64,000 bases of DNA from Kribbella pittospori (lineage in GTDB: Bacteria > Actinomycetota > Actinomycetes > Propionibacteriales > Kribbellaceae), in the NCBI RefSeq assembly GCF_004331465.1, contig NZ_SJKB01000026.1:1-64000 (forward strand). Reading direction: 5' to 3'. This document shows positions 8,858 to 17,443 of the stretch, one piece after another. The notes beneath the pieces are model-generated. The model was not told the origin of the DNA and made no database searches. It saw only the letters and a program-made list of their open reading frames with translations. The position numbers and the translations under genes are program-made. Positions within the stretch are counted from its first letter, which is position 1, and each line of letters opens with the position of its first letter.

Positions 8858-9386
8858 GAGGCCACCCCACGTGTCCTCCTGGGCTCTCGGCCAGGTCCCT
8901 GTTCGCATCATCGACCCCGCAGATCCGGCCGCGCAATCCCCCCGCCTTGTCGCGAATCCTTTCGTTGGCCCGGCGAGGACTGGCGCCCCCGGCGCCGCAT
9001 TTTGGAGACACGCAGTGGGCAGAAGCATCAGACCCACGCACGTCGTCCCGGACTCGGTGAGCGACGAGAGCTTGCGCCTGGTCAGCGTCCTGCCCGGAAG
9101 GGTTTGGCCGCTGGGTACCAGCCGTGTCTCTTCATGATTTGGGTGGATCGGGGACTGCCCGTTCGTCGCGGAGGCCCTGCTTCTCGTGTCGCCCATGCGG
9201 CACCGAGACCCCACGCGGGGCCTTCGTCATCATCGCCGACCCCCGAAGGACAGTAGACGCTGGTGCCCCCGGCGTATGCGCCTGCATGTGCCGGGATTAC
9301 ACGGGTACCGAGGCAGCGATCCCCTGTTGCGACGATGTAGATCGACGCGCAGATCAAGTAGTGCACGTTGACGTGAAGGCAGGCCA
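8858..9386. other. Intergenic region, no gene seen
   Basis: About 530 bases between the SRPBCC gene (leftward) and gvpA (rightward), holding both promoters. Frames in it are cysteine/arginine-rich shadows. No gas-vesicle gene is present here, although gvp genes are normally clustered. Confidence 0.4.
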
Positions 9387-9758
9387 ATGACCCTCTCAGC
9401 CCCAGGTCCCCGCCGCTCCGGGGGCTATCTCGAGCGCCCCGCGCCGAGCAGTCTCGCGGACGTGATCGACAGCATCCTCGACAAGGGACTCGTCATCGAC
9501 GCCTACGTCCGGGTGTCTCTGGTCGGGATCGAGCTGCTCACCATCGACGCACGCATCGTGGTCGCGAGTGTCGACACCTATCTGCGCTTCGCCGAAGCCA
9601 CGAACCGCCTCGACCTTTACGAGAAGGGCGGCACAGACCTTCCGGAACTCCTGGCCGAAACGACCGAGAGAGGCTTCGAGACCGCGGCGCGCGGTCTGGC
9701 CCACAAGGCGATAGACGGTCTGCTTGGGCGAGACGAGACCCGCGAGGATCGCGGATAG
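9387..9758 (+). CDS. gvpA: Gas vesicle structural protein GvpA
   Basis: 123 residues. The core [20 protein letters not shown], then [18 protein letters not shown] and [15 protein letters not shown], is the near-invariant GvpA shell-protein sequence. It is preceded by an 18-residue variable N-terminus and followed by an acidic/helical tail ([16 protein letters not shown]) as in actinomycete GvpA. The GvpA protein assembles the ribs of gas vesicles. None of the partners needed for assembly (GvpF/L, G, J, K, N, O, S) is within this window, so this is an orphan or displaced copy. A GAAGGCAGG site lies before the ATG. Confidence 0.9.
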   Translation: MTLSAPGPRRSGGYLERPAPSSLADVIDSILDKGLVIDAYVRVSLVGIELLTIDARIVVASVDTYLRFAEATNRLDLYEKGGTDLPELLAETTERGFETAARGLAHKAIDGLLGRDETREDRG

Positions 9759-10403
9759 CTCGGACCCGGCGGCCGAGAGAACGGCGAGCTTGTCACCGAT
9801 ATGCGGGCGTCCGTGCATCAGTCATGGAGTAGCTGGGCACCATCTGAGCAAGCCTTTCAGGAGTCCTGGAACCAGAGCATGGACGGGCTGTCGTCGGCTC
9901 GGCACTGGAACGGGCAAACTCGTCGCGAGGGGCTGGCGAGGAACCGGCCGGGCCGGCGACCACATGCTGCTCAGTCGCCACCGTCGCCGCTCTGCACGTC
10001 GCCCAATCATCCCCTGACCTGCACGTTTGGTGGGTGCCCCCGGCTGTTCGACGCCTTCGCCGGTACCACGAAGGTCGAGACTCGGACCAGGACCTTGCGA
10101 ACCCCTGATTCGGGGCTTCACTTCGGCGACCCGAATCTTGTCGGCGGGATCGACCGCATCCGCGTGACCGTGTGCTCGAACGAACAAGCCCGCCGTACTG
10201 CGAACACAGCAGAACTTCTGGAGGTAGGCGAAATCGAGGCGGCGCGTTCCCCATCCAGGAGGGCGATATCACCCCGCCTCGACTGATCAGTGCCCGTGAC
10301 CACGGGGAGTCGGCCGTCCTGTCGACCGGACGGCCCATTGCTATCGACCATCGGTGTACGTACGAGCATGACAGGCACGTGGGTCGCACGGGTTGGGCCC
10401 GAG
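9759..10403. other. Long intergenic region, no gene seen
   Basis: About 645 bases after gvpA. Several open frames exist on both strands, but all have shadow composition and no start signals. No similarity to gvp accessory proteins is visible. The region ends in a perfect hairpin at 10404-10435. Confidence 0.4.
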
Positions 10404-10435
10404 CCATGATGCTTCGCGACGACGAAGCATCATGG
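10404..10435. promoter_or_regulatory. Perfect 13-bp hairpin abutting a translation start
   Basis: CCATGATGCTTCG, loop CGACGA, CGAAGCATCATGG. The right arm ends immediately before the GGTGGG ribosome binding site and ATG 10440 of the DUF4118 gene. It could be an operator for a dimeric repressor, or an RNA hairpin controlling access to the start. Confidence 0.5.
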
Positions 10436-10439
10436 TGGG

Positions 10440-11198
10440 ATGCGACTCCATCTCTCCGAGCGATCCCGTACGGCAGTCGTCGTGGGAGCCGGCGCCCTTC
10501 CGGCGCTGATCTGCGCGGCGATGGTGCCATTCCGCGCACGCATCGAGAACACCAGCACCGCCTTCCTGCTCATCCTCGTCGTTGTGGCAGCTGCGGCCAC
10601 CGGCGTCCGATGGGCAGGAGTCGTCGCCGCCGTGTCCGGTACGGCGTGCTGGGCCTTCTTCCTCACTCAGCCATACCAGCAAATCACCATCACCTCCGGG
10701 GCGGACGTCGAGACGGCAGCACTACTTACGCTCGTCGGCATCGCGGCCACACAGATACTCTGGAGCCGACGTAAACGCCAGACGTGTGCCGATCGGCAAC
10801 AGCTCTACCTGAACGGGATTCTCCGTACCGCAGGCATCGTCGCGGCCGGAAGCTCTCACACTGAGGGTGTGATTGAGCATGTCGCAGATCAACTCGTCGA
10901 ACTCCTGGGTATCGACGACTGCTACTTCGACAGCGACACACGAAACGAAGCCCCTGCCGCCCTCGTCCGCGACGGCACGGTCATTCGCCGGGGACGAGAT
11001 CTGGCTGTCGAGCGATACGGATTGCCTACCGACTGCGAGATCGAGCTTCGAGTGCACCACAACGGCATCACCTGGGGCCGCTTCCTCATCGTCGCGTCGA
11101 CCCGGGTAGCGCTTCCGTCGCTTGCGCAACGGCGGGTCGCAGTCGCCTTGGCCGACCAAGTCGGCGCAGCCCTGGCCACGCAGAACAGATCTTGGTGA
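10440..11198 (+). CDS. DUF4118 membrane protein with C-terminal sensory domain
   Basis: 252 residues. Residues about 10-105 form four membrane helices of the KdpD-like DUF4118 type (ICAAMVPFRARIENTSTAF, LVVVAAAATGVRWAGVVAAV, FFLTQPYQQITI, ALLTLVGIAATQILW). A soluble part follows with an HAMP/GAF-like helix-strand arrangement (EGVIEHVADQLVELLGIDDCYF and LAQRRVAVALADQVGAALATQ). No kinase or cyclase domain is present, so it may be a sensor that signals through a partner, or a truncated sensor kinase. The hairpin upstream suggests tight control. Confidence 0.7.
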   Translation: MRLHLSERSRTAVVVGAGALPALICAAMVPFRARIENTSTAFLLILVVVAAAATGVRWAGVVAAVSGTACWAFFLTQPYQQITITSGADVETAALLTLVGIAATQILWSRRKRQTCADRQQLYLNGILRTAGIVAAGSSHTEGVIEHVADQLVELLGIDDCYFDSDTRNEAPAALVRDGTVIRRGRDLAVERYGLPTDCEIELRVHHNGITWGRFLIVASTRVALPSLAQRRVAVALADQVGAALATQNRSW

Positions 11199-11348
11199 CC
11201 TCGACGATCCATTCGTCCGGAGACTGCCTCCGTAGGCGGCGTGGGATGCCGACTCGATCCCGACGTTGGGTAGCCCGCTCCTGAGCGTTGCGCGGAACTC
11301 AGCGGTTGGTGGCCAGAATGGGAGCATGAAGGCACTCGAGGCGGCTGG

Positions 11349-12038
11349 ATGACGCCGGACAGGAGTCTCAGGAGGATCGCCGTACCGATTGCAGGGGCGA
11401 TCGTCCTCGTCGCTGGAACGCTCGGCGTGATCGGCTTGGCCGACGCGGCAACCGAGTCCGATGGTCTGGCGGCGTTCGACCCTGCTCTGACTGCGAACGC
11501 AGTGTCACGCCGCACCCCGGCGTTGACTGCCGTCGCCCGCACTCTCACCTTCATCGGCAGCACCCCTGTGCTCGTCATTCTCACGCTGGCCGCAGCGCTG
11601 CTGCTGTGGCGCTGGACCTCGAGCCTCCGGGGACCGGCCGTGCTGATCCTGGCCATGATCGGCTCTTCCACCCTGACATACGTGCTGAAGACACTGGTCG
11701 GGCGCAAGCGACCCGATGTGACGGTCGTACTCGGGCCGGTCGAGGACACCTTCGCGTTCCCATCCGGCCACACACTGAACACGACGGTCTTCTTCATCAC
11801 GTTGGCCGCCCTTGTCTGGGGGCGGCTCCGGTCTCTGCGAAACAAGATTCTGATCGCGGTCTTCGCGGTGACGCTCAGCATCGGAGTCGGCTTCAGTCGT
11901 GTCTATCTCGGTTACCACTGGGCGACGGATGTGCTCGCAGGATGGACGGTGGCACTGACCTGGCTGTCGATCGTCCTGTCCGTCGCGTACTTGACTGCTC
12001 CCAGTGGTGACGCTGCGCCACCCCCTGACCGGCCATGA
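11349..12038 (+). CDS. PAP2 family phosphatase
   Basis: 229 residues, integral membrane acid phosphatase of the PAP2 / lipid phosphatase type. The three signature motifs are in order: KTLVGRKRP (about residue 118), PSGH (about 139) and SRVYLGYHWATDV (about 182), with catalytic histidines in the second and third. About six membrane helices place the active site at the outer face. Likely substrates are phosphatidic acid, undecaprenyl pyrophosphate or phosphatidylglycerophosphate. It stands 150 bases after the DUF4118 gene on the same strand. Confidence 0.88.
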   Translation: MTPDRSLRRIAVPIAGAIVLVAGTLGVIGLADAATESDGLAAFDPALTANAVSRRTPALTAVARTLTFIGSTPVLVILTLAAALLLWRWTSSLRGPAVLILAMIGSSTLTYVLKTLVGRKRPDVTVVLGPVEDTFAFPSGHTLNTTVFFITLAALVWGRLRSLRNKILIAVFAVTLSIGVGFSRVYLGYHWATDVLAGWTVALTWLSIVLSVAYLTAPSGDAAPPPDRP

Positions 12039-12548
12039 CCCGACTGACCCGCCACCTGCATGAACTTCGGTGTACGGGACGGATCGAGCCCGGGGGAATC
12101 GGCCGTCAGTGCGTGGGCGCGGAGGCTTGATCGCGAGGCAGATGAAGTATGGCCCGAAGGGGGTCAGCTGCACCCTTGGCTGGGAGGTCATCTCGAATCG
12201 CCCGGCGGTGTTTCGCCTGCCTCGGAGGGGTTTGAGTTTAGCGTCGGGCATCTCGCGCGGAACCGGCCAGTTATGCAGGCTCATCGGCCAGCAGGACCCG
12301 GATCGCCGCGCCACGTCCAACGGCACGCTGTCGTGGTTGGTGCTCCAGTCCCAACCGAGCGCCATGTCGCCTGGCGCTCAACTCCGGCACCTGGCTGGTG
12401 TCAGGTGCCACCCGGTCGGGTCCACCGACGGAGTCTGCCACGGCGTTTCGATCAGAACCGTTGAACCGCATGGCGGCGTGGTGCGTAAACGCTACTGGTC
12501 CCGACGGTCGCCCAACCCCGGCGGCGGTCATGAGCGAAGGAGTCCTGG
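12039..12548. other. Intergenic region, no assignable gene
   Basis: About 510 bases. On the minus strand near 12105-12365 a frame reads with some protein-like phrases (ALGWDWSTNHDSVPLDV, RVQLTPFGPYFICLAIK) but lacks a convincing start and continues into antisense of the PAP2 gene. It may be a gene remnant; I cannot name it. Confidence 0.3.
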
Positions 12549-13229
12549 ATGACTTTGACAGCGCGGGTCTGGCGAGGTTTTGGCGCGGTTCTGCTGCTGA
12601 CGGCAGGTGCAGCACCAAATGCGATGGCGGTGCCAACGGACACCACACCACCGACGGCACCGGACAACCTCCACGCGGTGAGCATCACCGACACGGACAT
12701 CGTGCTGGCCTGGGACAAGTCGGCGGACAGCAGCGGGTCCGTGAGCTATGCCCTGTTCTTCGACGACAACCCCACCCCGTTCTGGGTCAGCGGAACACAA
12801 TTCGACGTACACACGAATGTGGTGATCGGCATGATTCCCGGCACCACACACACGTTCCAGGTGCGCGCGGAGGACTCCTCGGGCAACGCCTCCTTCAGCA
12901 ACAAGCTGACCACCTCGTTCGCCCCGGGAGACGACACGGCACCGACCGCACCGGACAATCTGCAGGTCGTGAGCAACAACTCGAACGGAATCGTGCTGGC
13001 CTGGGATCCGTCCATCGACCAGTCCGACGTCATCTACTTCGTCGACGGAGCGCCGTGCTCACCGCACCACGCCGGCAGCGCAACGACACTGCTCGTAGGA
13101 TCCCTCGCCACGGACCCGGTGTGCGGCATCAGCCCCGGTTTCACCTACACCTTCTCGGTCCGAGCCCAGGACGACATCGGCTTCAACTCCCCGTCCAGTA
13201 ACACCCTCAGCGTCTTCTTCAACGGCTGA
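12549..13229 (+). CDS. Secreted protein with two fibronectin type III domains
   Basis: 226 residues. The N-terminal signal peptide (VWRGFGAVLLLTAGAAPNAMA) is followed by two repeats that both begin TAPDNL and contain IVLAWD and TYTF/THTF strands, ending in a SFSNKL/SPSSNTL G-strand. These are typical Fn3 domains as found on actinomycete extracellular glycosidases. There is no catalytic domain, so this may be an adhesin-like or carbohydrate-surface protein, or a domain cut away from an enzyme. Start ATG 12549 is preceded by a GAAGGAG site. Confidence 0.75.
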   Translation: MTLTARVWRGFGAVLLLTAGAAPNAMAVPTDTTPPTAPDNLHAVSITDTDIVLAWDKSADSSGSVSYALFFDDNPTPFWVSGTQFDVHTNVVIGMIPGTTHTFQVRAEDSSGNASFSNKLTTSFAPGDDTAPTAPDNLQVVSNNSNGIVLAWDPSIDQSDVIYFVDGAPCSPHHAGSATTLLVGSLATDPVCGISPGFTYTFSVRAQDDIGFNSPSSNTLSVFFNG

Positions 13230-13295
13230 ACGCTCCCGGGCTCCGGAGAAGCGACACCGATGATGCAGAACATCGATCCGTAAGGAGACTGAGCA

Positions 13296-13796
13296 GTGCA
13301 GATGAGCGAGCCGACAACGATCAACCGCGAACCACGGCCGTATGCCGCAATCACCGCGACCGCTCCGATGAGCCGAATAGGTAGCGACCTGCCGCCGTTG
13401 ATCGGTGAGGTCTTCGGCTGGCTCGCAGCGCGGAACATTCCGCCGGCCGGCGTGCCGTTCTTCAAGTACAACGTGCTCGACATGGAGCGCGAACTGGAGG
13501 TCGAAGTCGGCGTGCCAGTAGGAACCGAGGTGACCGGCGACGCGCGTGTGCGCGGCGGCCTGCTACCGGCCGGACGCTATGCCACCCTCCACCACGTGGG
13601 GCGCCCCGACACCCTCTTTGACGCCACCACCGCTTTGATCGGCTGGGCGCGCGAGCAGGGACTGGATTGGGATGTATCGACCATCGCCGGCCAGGAGCGG
13701 TGGGCCGCTCGCCTCGAGGAATACACCCTCGGACCTGAGGACACACCCGACATGGACAAGTGGGAAACCGACCTGGTGTTCAAACTCTCCGACTGA
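13296..13796 (+). CDS. GyrI-like effector-binding domain protein
   Basis: 166 residues, GyrI/AraC effector-binding (SOUL-like) fold. Recognisable parts are the N-terminal EPRPYAAITATAPMSRIG, IPPAGVPFFKYNVLD, the GDARVRGGLLPAGRYATLHHVG block and the C-terminal TDLVFKLSD. Stand-alone members bind small, often cationic or hydrophobic, molecules, and some hydrolyse cyclopropanoid compounds. GTG 13296 fits an AAGGAG site eight bases upstream; ATG 13302 is the alternative. There is no HTH domain, so it is not itself a transcription factor. Confidence 0.8.
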   Translation: MQMSEPTTINREPRPYAAITATAPMSRIGSDLPPLIGEVFGWLAARNIPPAGVPFFKYNVLDMERELEVEVGVPVGTEVTGDARVRGGLLPAGRYATLHHVGRPDTLFDATTALIGWAREQGLDWDVSTIAGQERWAARLEEYTLGPEDTPDMDKWETDLVFKLSD

Positions 13797-14000
13797 AGCG
13801 CGACCACGCGAGCTGCCCGTCGGTATGCCGCCTCTGGCGAGTCCGACTCTGGATTGCACTACCTGTCGAACACGTTCACGAACGATCGGTCGACGCCTCA
13901 GGGTGAGCCGGAGATCGTGTCGGCCCGCACCGGACCGGCCCGACAACCGACAAAGTTGCCGAGGGCACATATCCCTACCTCGCGGATCCACCATGAAGTG

Positions 14001-15068
14001 CTATCGCCAGTTGCCGTTCTGTTCGACGTACGCCTGGCCGGTGACAGGCTTGCCCCGGTACCGTCCGGTGACGCTGGAGGCGCCTTCGTAGGTGCCGCCA
14101 AAGGCTCCCAGTCGTTCCTGCGCCTGCGGCTGGGCGATGACGGTGAGGCTGGCATCAAGTGCGGGGATGTTCACGGTCCATCGGGTGCCGTACCGATTCC
14201 CGGTGGTCGGGCTGGTCCAGGAGCCGGACGTGGTGTCGGCGAGCGGTTCCACCGCAACAACCTCATGGGTTCCGTCCGGGTGGAGCACTGTCGCGTACGG
14301 GAACTCGCGCCCCTCGGCGAACAGGTCCCAAAGGTTGACCCGGTCGCCGTTGGACAGTTGCAGGGGCATCCAGGTCCATTTGTCCATGGTGCTCCAGTCC
14401 CAACTCCCCCATTGGCGATCCAGCCATGACTCCCCGGTCACCGGATAGGCACGGCTGTTCAGCTTGAGCGTTCCCTTTGTCGCGAGGCTGGGCAGGGAAT
14501 AGTAGTAGCTCGTGCCGCCAAGAAAGGGCATCAGTCCGGTGCCGTTGTTGTACAGCGCGGGTCCCCTGGCGCTGAGCGTCAGGTCGATTTCGCCGACCGG
14601 CAATGTGGCCTGCAGGCGCATGGCGTCCATCGGCCCGGACAGTGTCGCCGATGGCGTCCGTATGTCGAGCTCAGTGGCGGAGAATCTCGTCTGGTCAGGT
14701 GAGTAACTCAGGTTCTTGGTGTAGTACGCGCCAGTTGTCTTGTCAGTGATGGAGGCTATGGCCTGCGGTTGCTTACCGCCGCCGATCGTGACCTCGTAGC
14801 CGAACCGGTGGCCATGGGCGTTGACGTGGCCGACGATGTACCACCATTCCTGGAGTGCGTCCGGATGCGCCGCCTGATCGGCCGGCAGCTGCACGAACGT
14901 CGGAAAGGCGGGCGGTGCCGTGGGCCTGCCGGCGCTCGCTGTGCCAGAGCCGGTCTCGGTCCCCGCACTGGCCCCCGACGTGGCGGCGCCGACCAACGTC
15001 GCGCCGAACGCCAAGATGGCGATTGCGACGGCGAACCGACGGTGCTGTCTTTGCATGGCTGTCCTCAC
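14001..15068 (-). CDS. Secreted lipocalin-like / CrtC-type hydratase-fold protein
   Basis: 355 residues with a signal peptide (FAVAIAILAFGATLVGAA). The body carries signatures of the CrtC/AttH lipocalin-like family: EWWYIVGHVNAHGHRFGYEV near the N-terminus and GESWLDRQWGSWDW in the middle. Relatives hydrate carotenoids or have unknown roles in export-linked operons. The GTG start at 15068 overlaps the TGA stop of the MMPL transporter (GTGA), so the two are translationally coupled. The coupling suggests that this exported protein acts on or carries the lipid or metabolite handled by the transporter. Confidence 0.75.
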   Translation of the reverse strand: MRTAMQRQHRRFAVAIAILAFGATLVGAATSGASAGTETGSGTASAGRPTAPPAFPTFVQLPADQAAHPDALQEWWYIVGHVNAHGHRFGYEVTIGGGKQPQAIASITDKTTGAYYTKNLSYSPDQTRFSATELDIRTPSATLSGPMDAMRLQATLPVGEIDLTLSARGPALYNNGTGLMPFLGGTSYYYSLPSLATKGTLKLNSRAYPVTGESWLDRQWGSWDWSTMDKWTWMPLQLSNGDRVNLWDLFAEGREFPYATVLHPDGTHEVVAVEPLADTTSGSWTSPTTGNRYGTRWTVNIPALDASLTVIAQPQAQERLGAFGGTYEGASSVTGRYRGKPVTGQAYVEQNGNWR

Positions 15069-17257
15069 CTCTTGTTGTAGGCGCTGGAACGTGCGTCAGA
15101 CGTGGCCACGGTCACGGTGGGGGTGGCGTCAGGACTGGCAAGTGTCTGCCCGTCGGGCCGGCCTTCAACGTGCAGCCGGGGCAGCCATCGGTCGAGCAAG
15201 CGAGGCAGCCGCCACGCCGTGGGGCCCAGCAGCCGCATCACGGCGGGTACGACCAGACAGCGGATCACCAGGGCATCGAGCAGTACGGCGGCCGCCATGG
15301 CGAAGCCGGTCTGCTGCAGCATGCGGTCGGGGAGGAGCGCGAAGGAGCCGAAGACCACGAACATGATTGCGGCAGCCGCGGTGATGACACCGCCGGTATG
15401 GGCGAGGCCCTCGCGGACCGCGTGCTGTGCGTCGCCGGTGCGGAGCCACTCCTCACGCATGCGGGAGAGCAGGAAGACCTCGTAGTCCATCGAGAGACCG
15501 AAGACGATGGCGAAGATGAACACCGGCATGAAGGCCTCGATCGGGCCGGAATCCGCCCAGAAGCGACCGTCCTGGTAAACCAGCTTCATCGCGCCGAGTG
15601 CGGCGCCGATCGAGAGCACGTTGAGGGCGGCGGCCTTGAGGGCGATGGCGATCGATCGGAACACGCTCATGAGCAGCAGCCCGGACAAACCGATGACGAC
15701 AACCACGAAGAGCGGGAAGCGGTCGGAGATTGCCTGCGAGTAGTCAACGTTGGCTGCCGTTGATCCTCCGACCAGGGCGGCCTCGCCGAGGTCGTTGCGC
15801 AGAGCGGTGACCAGGTCCGCGGTGGCCTCGTCCTGCGGTCCGGTCGTCGGCTGGGCGCGGATCAGAAAGGCGTTGTCGCCCAAGGACATGGGCGGGCTGA
15901 CTCGGTCCGGCACAACGCCGGGATGGTCCACGAGGTGCTCATGGGCTGCCCCTGCCGCGGCCCTGGAGCCTTGGGCCACGACGTACAGGGGACCATTGGC
16001 CCCGGGTCCGAGCTTGTCGCTGATCAGGTCGTACGCCGCCCGTGTCGTCGTGCCTTCGGCGTCGTTGCCGGCGTCGTTGAACCCGAGGTGCATGTCGAGC
16101 GCCGGCGCAGCCAGCGCGCCGAGGGCGATCACCGAGACGACCAACGCCTGCCACGGTGCCCGCTGCACGAACCACGCCCAACGCCGCCACCGCTCGCCGG
16201 GGCGCCGGGAAGACTTCGCCGCGTGCTTGCGCACCCGAATCTCGATCCTCTTGCCGAAGAGCGTCAGCAGGGCCGGCAGCAGGGTCAGTGAGGCGACCAT
16301 CGTGACCAGCACGGTGAATGCGACTGCGGTGACAGTGCCCTCGAAGGCGGCGATGCCGAGTGTGAACATGCCGAGAAGTGCGATGATCACGCTTGCTCCG
16401 GCGAAGAGGACCGAACGCCCGGCGGTGTCGAGCGCCCTCGTGGTGGCCGTTGCTCGGTCGGCGCCGTCCCTCAGCTCGCTTCGGTACCGGCTGAAGACCA
16501 GCAGCGCGTAGTCGATGCCGACGCCGAGCCCGACCAGCACCAACAAGGACGTGGTGTAGTCGGGGATCGTGATCAGGTGCGAAATCAGCGTGACCAATCC
16601 GAGGGTGCTGCCGACGGCGAAGAGCGCGGTGATCAGCGGCAGGCTCGCGGCGAGGAGCGATCCGAAGAGGAAGATGAGGACCACGAGCGCCGCCAGCAAC
16701 CCAGCGCCCTCCGCCCCGCCGCCTCCACCGCGCTCGACCTTGCGAATCCCCACCCCGGAGAGCTCGACCTGCAGGTCGTTCGACGCGTGCGACTTCGCGA
16801 CCTTGATGAGCTGCTGATAGGTCGCGGCAGGTGCGGCCGCTCGCTCGCCGTCCAGGGCGACCTCGACCAGCGCGAGCGTGCCGTCGGCGGAAACCGTACC
16901 CTGCCGGGAATCCGGCGCACTCACTGCTTCCACATGGTCGATCGCCATCAGCTCATTGGTCAGTGCCACGAGGTTCGCGTCGGTGGCCCATCCCCGCTCG
17001 TCGTGGAGCACCACGGTGACGCTGTCTCCCGTTTGGTCGGGAGCATGTTGCTCAAGCAGGTCGGCCATCTGCTGTGACTGGGTGCCGGGCAGTGAGACAT
17101 CGCTGCCATCCCCGTAGTCCGCGCCGACGGCGCGGGCCGCGATGGTGACACCCACCAGGAGCGCGATCCAGGCGACCAGAGCAGTCCAGTGGTGCCGCTG
17201 GGAGAAACCGGCGAACCGCTGCATGCGGGTGTGGTCGGCTCGGGAGAGGTCGTTCAC
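15065..17257 (-). CDS. MMPL family RND transporter
   Basis: 730 residues with the standard duplicated RND plan: helix 1 (HHWTALVAWIALLVGVTIAA), an external loop, helices 2-6, a second external loop, and helices 8-12. The family-defining motifs GVGIDYALLVFSRYR and GLSMDYEVFLLSRMREE are both present. MMPL proteins are proton-driven exporters of lipids or hydrophobic metabolites across the cytoplasmic membrane. The GTG start is preceded by GGAGG. It is divergent from a two-component system that may regulate it, and it is coupled to the lipocalin-like gene. Confidence 0.9.
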   Translation of the reverse strand: MNDLSRADHTRMQRFAGFSQRHHWTALVAWIALLVGVTIAARAVGADYGDGSDVSLPGTQSQQMADLLEQHAPDQTGDSVTVVLHDERGWATDANLVALTNELMAIDHVEAVSAPDSRQGTVSADGTLALVEVALDGERAAAPAATYQQLIKVAKSHASNDLQVELSGVGIRKVERGGGGGAEGAGLLAALVVLIFLFGSLLAASLPLITALFAVGSTLGLVTLISHLITIPDYTTSLLVLVGLGVGIDYALLVFSRYRSELRDGADRATATTRALDTAGRSVLFAGASVIIALLGMFTLGIAAFEGTVTAVAFTVLVTMVASLTLLPALLTLFGKRIEIRVRKHAAKSSRRPGERWRRWAWFVQRAPWQALVVSVIALGALAAPALDMHLGFNDAGNDAEGTTTRAAYDLISDKLGPGANGPLYVVAQGSRAAAGAAHEHLVDHPGVVPDRVSPPMSLGDNAFLIRAQPTTGPQDEATADLVTALRNDLGEAALVGGSTAANVDYSQAISDRFPLFVVVVIGLSGLLLMSVFRSIAIALKAAALNVLSIGAALGAMKLVYQDGRFWADSGPIEAFMPVFIFAIVFGLSMDYEVFLLSRMREEWLRTGDAQHAVREGLAHTGGVITAAAAIMFVVFGSFALLPDRMLQQTGFAMAAAVLLDALVIRCLVVPAVMRLLGPTAWRLPRLLDRWLPRLHVEGRPDGQTLASPDATPTVTVATSDARSSAYNKR

Positions 17258-17431
17258 GAAGCCTCCATCGGTGGATTGACTCCGTCGATCGTGGCCTGCC
17301 GGGGACCCCGGAGTCGTCCGTCAGGGGATGCGAGCAGCTACGCATCCCGACGTACCTCCCGGTCTGCGGCCTACGCGTTTCGTCGTATCCCGGCGCGCTC
17401 CTGGTCGGAGGTCGGAACGCTCGCGGGGACC

Positions 17432-17437
17432 TATGAT
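17432..17437 (+). promoter_or_regulatory. Minus-10 element for a leaderless kinase transcript
   Basis: TATGAT ends seven bases before ATG 17444, and there is no Shine-Dalgarno sequence. This is the usual geometry of leaderless transcripts in actinomycetes. A minus-35 element is not clear. Confidence 0.4.
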
Positions 17438-17443
17438 CACGAC

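Noticed and set aside
10172-10774. Open frames around 9.8-10.8 kb
   Set aside because: No start signals, no recognisable motif, and they overlap the DUF4118 gene in other frames.
12070-12552. 160-codon plus-strand frame before the fibronectin-III gene
   Set aside because: Serine/arginine-rich, without ribosome binding site, and ending at the start of a well-supported gene. Treated as non-coding.
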